Shown here: positions 14,931-17,752 of the stretch, in pieces
Position numbering within the stretch: position 1 is the stretch's first letter
Layout: every line of letters begins with the position of its first letter
Assembly: GCA_023230905.1 (NCBI GenBank)
Contig: JALNWL010000031.1
Span: 1 to 17,752 of the forward strand
Source of the DNA: Syntrophales bacterium
GTDB lineage: Bacteria > Desulfobacterota > Syntrophia > Syntrophales > UBA2251
Reading direction: 5' to 3'
Length of the DNA stretch: 17,752 bases
Notes under the pieces: generated by a model
Told to the model about the DNA's origin: nothing
Databases searched by the model: none
What the model saw: the letters and a program-made list of their open reading frames with translations, nothing else
Program-made: the position numbers and the translations under genes

Positions 14931-15182
14931 TCACGATTTGACGGTATAACGCTTCACTCGGATGGTCATCCGGCCGTCTTCATCCGTACCGACCACCCCC
15001 TCCGCCTCGATGGGCTCTTGGAGAAACTTGAGCAGCTCTCCACCTTTGCGGTTGCGCTCGACGAAATATTCCTCCTCTCGGGCAGTAGCAATGGCAGCAG
15101 CAACGACGCGATCACCCTTCCAATCCACGGGGATGACGATCCCCGTGACGGTGACAAGATTTTCGCCTTTCTTGCAGGCCAT
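14931..15182 (-). CDS. Conserved-looking small protein of unknown function
   Basis: An 83-residue protein, sequence beginning MACKKGENLVTVTGIVIPVDW, with a mixture of beta-rich and charged segments. It has no signal peptide or membrane span and a single cysteine at residue 3. EEEYFVERNRKGGELLKFL (36-54) could be a helix, followed by another beta-like segment, suggesting a compact OB- or SH3-like fold, but I do not recognise a family. The open frame begins five codons earlier at ATG 15195-15197, but that ATG has no ribosome site. The ATG at 15180-15182 has GGGAG eight bases upstream. It lies 43 bp before kamA and behind a sigma-54-like promoter, so it is the first gene of that operon. A role with beta-lysine is context-based inference. 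Confidence 0.72.
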   Translation of the reverse strand: MACKKGENLVTVTGIVIPVDWKGDRVVAAAIATAREEEYFVERNRKGGELLKFLQEPIEAEGVVGTDEDGRMTIRVKRYTVKS

Positions 15183-15232
15183 AGGTCTGACTCCCATTTC
15201 GATTCGTCATGTGTAGATCCGTCCTCAGACGA

Positions 15233-15250
15233 CTGAAAGAATCGTGCCAG
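15233..15250 (-). promoter_or_regulatory. Sigma-54-type -24/-12 promoter for the 83-residue/kamA/ATP-grasp operon
   Basis: On the minus strand the site reads CTGGCACGATTCTTTCAG. Against the consensus YTGGCACG-r-NNN-TTGCW it matches the complete -24 element and all of the -12 element except one base (TTTCA for TTGCA). Spacing between the elements is exact. Transcription would begin about 12 bases downstream, giving a leader of roughly 40 bases. An activator of the enhancer-binding type would be required. Confidence 0.55.
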
Positions 15251-15349
15251 ACAGGAACCGGCGGGTCCGTCGGTGCATCCGTCGGGACCGGGCCCGGCGG
15301 AAGTCGTTGCGGGGTCCCGACTCTGGCGGGAGTTCCGCCGGACAAATCG

Positions 15350-15369
15350 CACCCCCTCCAAAGGGGGTG
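15350..15369. repeat. CACCCCC/GGGGGTG inverted repeat
   Basis: CACCCCC (15350-15356) and GGGGGTG (15363-15369) form a perfect 7-bp inverted repeat with a six-base centre, TCCAAA. No T-run follows, so it is not an intrinsic terminator. It lies between the sigma-54-like site and the 21-bp palindrome and could be a protein-binding or RNA element. Confidence 0.5.
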
Positions 15370-15400
15370 AGGCCCGGACGTGGACCCGATGCCCCTTAGA

Positions 15401-15421
15401 ATCGGAATTACTAATTCCGAT
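15401..15421. promoter_or_regulatory. Perfect 21-bp palindrome, likely regulator binding site
   Basis: Arms ATCGGAATTA (15401-15410) and TAATTCCGAT (15412-15421) are perfect reverse complements around a single C. The symmetry ends exactly there. The arms are AT-rich in a GC-rich region. Its centre is about 190 bp upstream of the expected start of the sigma-54-like promoter and about 160 bp upstream of mutM. Either gene could be the target. Confidence 0.65.
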
Positions 15422-15520
15422 CATTCAGATTCAAGAACTATCTGTTCCGACCTAGAGCGTGTCTCGATGCTCTCGGGGGATCACGACGTGCGGCCGGAAA
15501 CCGGCGCGGCAGAAAACCCC

Positions 15521-15551
15521 TTGACTTCGCATAACAACGGGGCGTTAGAAT
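15521..15551 (+). promoter_or_regulatory. Candidate sigma-70 promoter for mutM
   Basis: TTGACT (15521-15526) and TAGAAT (15546-15551) both match five of six consensus bases on the plus strand, but the 19-base spacer is longer than ideal. The implied leader to the mutM ATG is about 15-20 bases and contains its GAGGA ribosome site. Confidence 0.45.
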
Positions 15552-15574
15552 GCAGACAAAAAAGAGGATTTCTC

Positions 15575-16384
15575 ATGCCGGAATTGCCAGAAGTCGAGAC
15601 CCTCCGACGCCAGCTGAACCCGTTGATCGCCGGGGAGACCATCCGGGGGCTGGAGATCCTGGACGAAAAGCTGCGGGGGATACGCGATCCGGCGGGGAAG
15701 ACCATCTTGGCCTTGTGCCGACGGGGCAAGTATCTGGAGTTCCATCTCGATGACGGGGCGACGCTGGTGCTGCACCTGCGGATGTCGGGGCGTCTCCGCT
15801 GGCTGACTGGACCGGGGGTATTCCCCCATACGCGCTTCAGGTTTTCGTTCGATTCCGGTCGGCTGATCGGCATCGACCCGCGCCGGTTTGCGACCCTCGG
15901 GAGTCTTTCCGATCGTCCGGCGCCGTCCCCGATCGCAGATCCGTCGCAATCCATCCGCGCCGGGAAATGGATGGACATCGCCGCCGGCCGGCGCCTGCCT
16001 GTCAAATCCTTCCTATTGGATCAGCGTCTCGTCGCCGGCATCGGCAACATCTACGCCTGTGAAATTCTGCACGCAGCGGGGATTCATCCCGGGAGGCCGT
16101 CGGGATCGCTGACCAAGGGGGAATGGATCGGGATCACGGCGGCCGCAAAGGCGATCCTGCGCGACGCCGTCGCCTGCCGGGGCACGTCCATTTCCGACTG
16201 GCGCGACCTGTTCGGCCGACCGGGCGTCTACCAGCATCGCCTGAAGGTCTACGGAAAGGCTGGAAAGGCCTGTCCCCGGTGCGCCGCAACGGTGGTCCGC
16301 ATCCGTCTGGGCGGACGGGGAACCTACTTCTGCCCCGCCTGTCAGCTCTTCCCTCGGCAATCGTGTTCCGCCCGGGCGCTATGA
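15575..16384 (+). CDS. mutM: Formamidopyrimidine-DNA glycosylase (Fpg)
   Basis: A 269-residue base-excision repair glycosylase and AP-lyase that removes 8-oxoguanine and ring-opened purines. After the initiator Met, P2 is the catalytic nucleophile and E3 its partner (MPELPEVETL). K52 of the GKYLEF hairpin, N158 in GIGNIYACEILHAAGIHP and R248 in GGRGTYF are conserved. The zinc finger uses C233, C236, C253 and C256. The usual linker motif LGPEPL after DPRRF is not found; residues 108-133 are divergent. The start ATG 15575-15577 is fixed by the required MPELPE sequence and has GAGGA seven bases upstream; the longer open frame reads promoter DNA. It is a single gene, divergent from the kamA operon. 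Nei-like alternatives are less likely because of the zinc finger and P-E-L-P-E start. Confidence 0.96.
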   Translation: MPELPEVETLRRQLNPLIAGETIRGLEILDEKLRGIRDPAGKTILALCRRGKYLEFHLDDGATLVLHLRMSGRLRWLTGPGVFPHTRFRFSFDSGRLIGIDPRRFATLGSLSDRPAPSPIADPSQSIRAGKWMDIAAGRRLPVKSFLLDQRLVAGIGNIYACEILHAAGIHPGRPSGSLTKGEWIGITAAAKAILRDAVACRGTSISDWRDLFGRPGVYQHRLKVYGKAGKACPRCAATVVRIRLGGRGTYFCPACQLFPRQSCSARAL

Positions 16385-16473
16385 CCTTTGAGGTAGGCAG
16401 CCCGAGAGCCTCCGGCCTCGAACCGCTGGACAGGACGAAGGGAAAACGTACCCCCCTACATATCAATTATTTA

Positions 16474-16488
16474 GTTGACAAAATCAAC
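16474..16488. promoter_or_regulatory. GTTGA-N5-TCAAC inverted repeat, operator candidate before marR
   Basis: GTTGA (16474-16478) and TCAAC (16484-16488) are perfect half-sites around CAAAA, with partly symmetrical flanks (TTA/AAG). The size and AT-rich symmetry fit MarR-family operators. It lies about 80 bp before the GTG start of marR and contains a TTGACA, but no good -10 follows, so the promoter position is unclear. The same half-sites and spacing recur at 17064-17078. Confidence 0.65.
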
Positions 16489-16567
16489 AAGTCATGAAAG
16501 AAGACTGTCGCAGGCATTCGCGGAGTCTCGCGGGAAGATTCCGGGAAAGGACGGGAGGGCTCACGCG

Positions 16568-17068
16568 GTGGACGAACAAGCCAGACAACTGGCCGGGTTG
16601 ATCGAGAATATGATGTATTATTTTGGAACACAAAGCATGGATGGAGAGTGCTGCGAGAACATCACCCATGGCGAGTTCCGCGCCCTCCATGCCGCGCTTC
16701 ATCAGGAGGTCTGCACCATGCAGGATATTGCCCAAAAGGGGCTGGTCACGAAAAGCGGTGCAACCCGAATTGTCGCTCGCCTGGAAGACAAGGGGCTGGC
16801 GTATCGCGAGCAGGATCGAAACGACGGACGGATCTGTTGCGTTCAATTAACCGAGGCGGGAAAGTCCATCCTGAGCCGCATCGAGGATCAGCTCGCGCAG
16901 AGGATGAAGACCATACTGACGGAGATGGACCCGGCCATGCGGGAAGTCCTGATCATCAGCCTGGGCGCCTTTGTCCGGTCGGCGCAGCGGCAAATGGCAG
17001 GGGGGAATCGGCTTGCATCCACAGGCAAATCCGTTCAGAAAAAGATGCAGAAGGCCAACGATGGTTGA
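16568..17068 (+). CDS. Cysteine-rich MarR-family transcriptional regulator
   Basis: A 166-residue winged-helix repressor or activator of the MarR family, normally a dimer that leaves DNA on sensing a ligand or thiol change. The recognition region AQKGLVTKSGATRIVARLEDKGLAYRE (55-81) and the wing DRNDGRICCVQLTEAGKSI (83-101) are typical. Flanking helices form the dimer interface. It is unusual in having vicinal cysteines at C28-C29 and C90-C91 plus C49, a pattern compatible with metal, metalloid or redox sensing. The frame opens at TTG 16475, but that codon lies in an inverted repeat. I chose GTG 16568-16570 because GGGAGGG lies eight bases upstream. The 3' end meets a second copy of the operator and then a permease gene, so autoregulation and permease control are likely. 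Confidence 0.88.
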   Translation: MDEQARQLAGLIENMMYYFGTQSMDGECCENITHGEFRALHAALHQEVCTMQDIAQKGLVTKSGATRIVARLEDKGLAYREQDRNDGRICCVQLTEAGKSILSRIEDQLAQRMKTILTEMDPAMREVLIISLGAFVRSAQRQMAGGNRLASTGKSVQKKMQKANDG

Positions 17069-17078
17069 TATATTCAAC
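17064..17078. promoter_or_regulatory. Second GTTGA-N5-TCAAC inverted repeat, operator candidate before the permease
   Basis: GTTGA (17064-17068, overlapping the marR stop TGA) and TCAAC (17074-17078) surround TATAT. A TATATT, five of six matches to a -10 box, lies at 17069-17074 inside the element, although no good -35 is visible. Half-sites and spacing are identical to the copy at 16474-16488. Confidence 0.65.
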
Positions 17079-17178
17079 TATTTCCGCAACGCCCCATCCA
17101 TCAGGGCGGCAGAAGAAACGACGAATGCCCCCATGAGAGAGAAACCGACTCCGATGGCGGGTCCAGGAGGAATTGAAC

Positions 17179-17752
17179 GTGTTCGGTATGAATAATGTTG
17201 TCACGGCAGGCAGATTTTTCTTGGTCATCGCGGGCGAGCTGGTCCTGATCTTCGTGGCCGTTTCCTTTCTGATCGGGCTCTTGACGGAATATCTTCCCCC
17301 GTCCCGTATCCGGGATTTTCTATCCAACAAGCTGACGGGGGTGCAGTACATCTTCGGCGCGGGCTTGGGGGCGCTTACGCCTTTCTGCTCCTGCTCCACC
17401 GTGCCGATCACGGCCGGCTTGCTGAAGGGCGGCGTTCCCTTCGGACCCGTGATGGCCTTTCTCTTTTCTTCACCGGTCTTGAACCCCATCATTATCGCGC
17501 TGCTGCTCTCGCTTCTCGGCTTTAAAGTTACGGTGGTCTACGTCGTCGTCACGTTCCTCGGTTCCATGGCGGCAGCGGCCATGTTGACGTACGCCGGGAT
17601 GGAAAGCCAAGTCAAGCCCCTGGTTGGCCTCGAGACGTCCTGTTGCGGACAAGGGGCAAGCCCTGGCAGCGGACCCGTCAAAACGGGCGCGGGCGCGGCA
17701 TGCTGTTCCGAAACGGGGGTGACGCCCGCAACCCTGATCGCCTTGCCGACCC
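17179..17752 (+). CDS. YraQ/ArsP-family (DUF318) permease, N-terminal part (cut by window edge)
   Basis: The first 191 codons of a membrane permease of the DUF318 (PF03773) family. Members include ArsP, a methylated trivalent arsenic exporter, and YraQ-like proteins of unknown substrate. A first span lies at about 13-36. The conserved FGAGLGALTPFCSCSTVPITAGLL with C70 and C72 follows, then FSSPVLNPIII and further spans to about residue 139. After that comes a soluble-looking loop with two vicinal pairs, C155-C156 and C175-C176. The frame continues past the window. The start is GTG 17179-17181, eight bases after AGGAGG; ATG 17188 is in frame but 17 bases away from that site. It follows marR by 110 bp, with an operator between. 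The substrate is unknown; arsenic or another soft metalloid is a hypothesis. Confidence 0.85.
   Translation, partial: MFGMNNVVTAGRFFLVIAGELVLIFVAVSFLIGLLTEYLPPSRIRDFLSNKLTGVQYIFGAGLGALTPFCSCSTVPITAGLLKGGVPFGPVMAFLFSSPVLNPIIIALLLSLLGFKVTVVYVVVTFLGSMAAAAMLTYAGMESQVKPLVGLETSCCGQGASPGSGPVKTGAGAACCSETGVTPATLIALPT

Larger units (their letters stand above)
15183..15574. other. 392-bp divergent intergenic region with several palindromes
   Basis: There is no credible protein gene or tRNA here. It separates the minus-strand 83-residue/kamA/ATP-grasp operon from plus-strand mutM. It contains a sigma-54-like promoter (minus), a CACCCCC-GGGGGTG hairpin, a perfect 21-bp palindrome, a GCCGG-AAA-CCGGC hairpin (15493-15505) and a mutM promoter candidate, described separately. 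The stretch from about 15395 to 15450 is visibly AT-richer than the flanking genes. Confidence 0.75.

Noticed and set aside
15324..15339. Plus-strand TGGCGGGAGTTCCGCC as a second sigma-54 promoter toward mutM
   Set aside because: Only the GG and GC doublets fit; the remainder is generic GC-rich sequence and the dyad GGCGG/CCGCC explains it better.
15424..15446. GAAC-N5-GTTC in the mutM upstream region as a LexA (SOS) box
   Set aside because: The Bacillus-type LexA box has a four-base centre, not five, and the flanks do not match; mutM is not usually SOS controlled.
15183..15574. tRNA or small structured RNA in the long divergent spacer
   Set aside because: No acceptor stem, T-loop GTTCRA or CCA-end pattern could be arranged; the dyads are better explained as regulatory sites.
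16475..16567. TTG start for marR giving 31 extra residues
   Set aside because: The TTG lies within the inverted repeat and lacks a ribosome site; GTG at 16568 has GGGAGGG at ideal spacing and gives a normal MarR N-terminus.
17061..17195. A 44-codon frame starting MVDIFNYFRNAP between marR and the permease
   Set aside because: It overlaps the marR stop, the operator and the permease start; there is no convincing ribosome site and no family. It cannot be fully excluded as a leader peptide.

Overview
The window looks like a GC-rich Gram-negative, anaerobe-type bacterial chromosome. The best guess is Desulfobacterota (former Deltaproteobacteria), perhaps Syntrophobacterales. This is inferred from the mix of a free-standing clostridial-type 2[4Fe-4S] ferredoxin, a PSP1/RicT protein, a KamA plus ATP-grasp pair, a bacterial deoxyhypusine-synthase-like gene and an OmpA/Lpp-type lipobox protein. 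No search was run. No tRNA, rRNA, CRISPR array, insertion sequence or phage gene was seen.

Region 1 (1-11279, minus strand) is a nearly continuous housekeeping block. In transcription order it reads xseA, xseB, ispA, dxs, tlyA, an ispH-UbiA fusion, a lipoprotein, a small NifU/Nfu-domain protein, a 2[4Fe-4S] ferredoxin, a strong intrinsic terminator, tmk, holB, ricT and the 5' part of metG. It combines exonuclease VII, the ends of the MEP isoprenoid pathway (DXS, IspH, a polyprenyl diphosphate synthase, a UbiA-type membrane domain), iron-sulfur carriers that could serve IspH, and the tmk-holB-ricT-metG replication/translation group. Many genes overlap or touch.

Region 2 (11280-15574) starts at a divergent promoter region and holds a plus-strand deoxyhypusine-synthase-like gene. 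A convergent minus-strand operon follows: an 83-residue protein of unknown function, a lysine 2,3-aminomutase (KamA) with both lysine-binding aspartates, and a D-Ala-D-Ala-ligase-like ATP-grasp enzyme. Upstream of this operon is a near-consensus sigma-54 -24/-12 promoter. A perfect 21-bp palindrome lies about 180 bp further upstream, where an enhancer-binding activator would be expected. I regard this as the least described system in the window: a possibly sigma-54-controlled operon that makes beta-lysine and ligates it to something.

Region 3 (15575-17752, plus strand) has mutM (Fpg), a cysteine-rich MarR-family regulator and the start of a CSCS-motif permease of the YraQ/ArsP (DUF318) family. 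The same inverted repeat, GTTGA-N5-TCAAC, lies once before the marR gene and once between marR and the permease. This suggests a self-regulated, thiol-, metal- or metalloid-responsive efflux unit.

Several starts were moved from the longest open frame to positions supported by ribosome binding sites or family N-termini: holB, tmk, ispA, xseA, the ATP-grasp gene, the 83-residue gene, mutM, marR and the permease.
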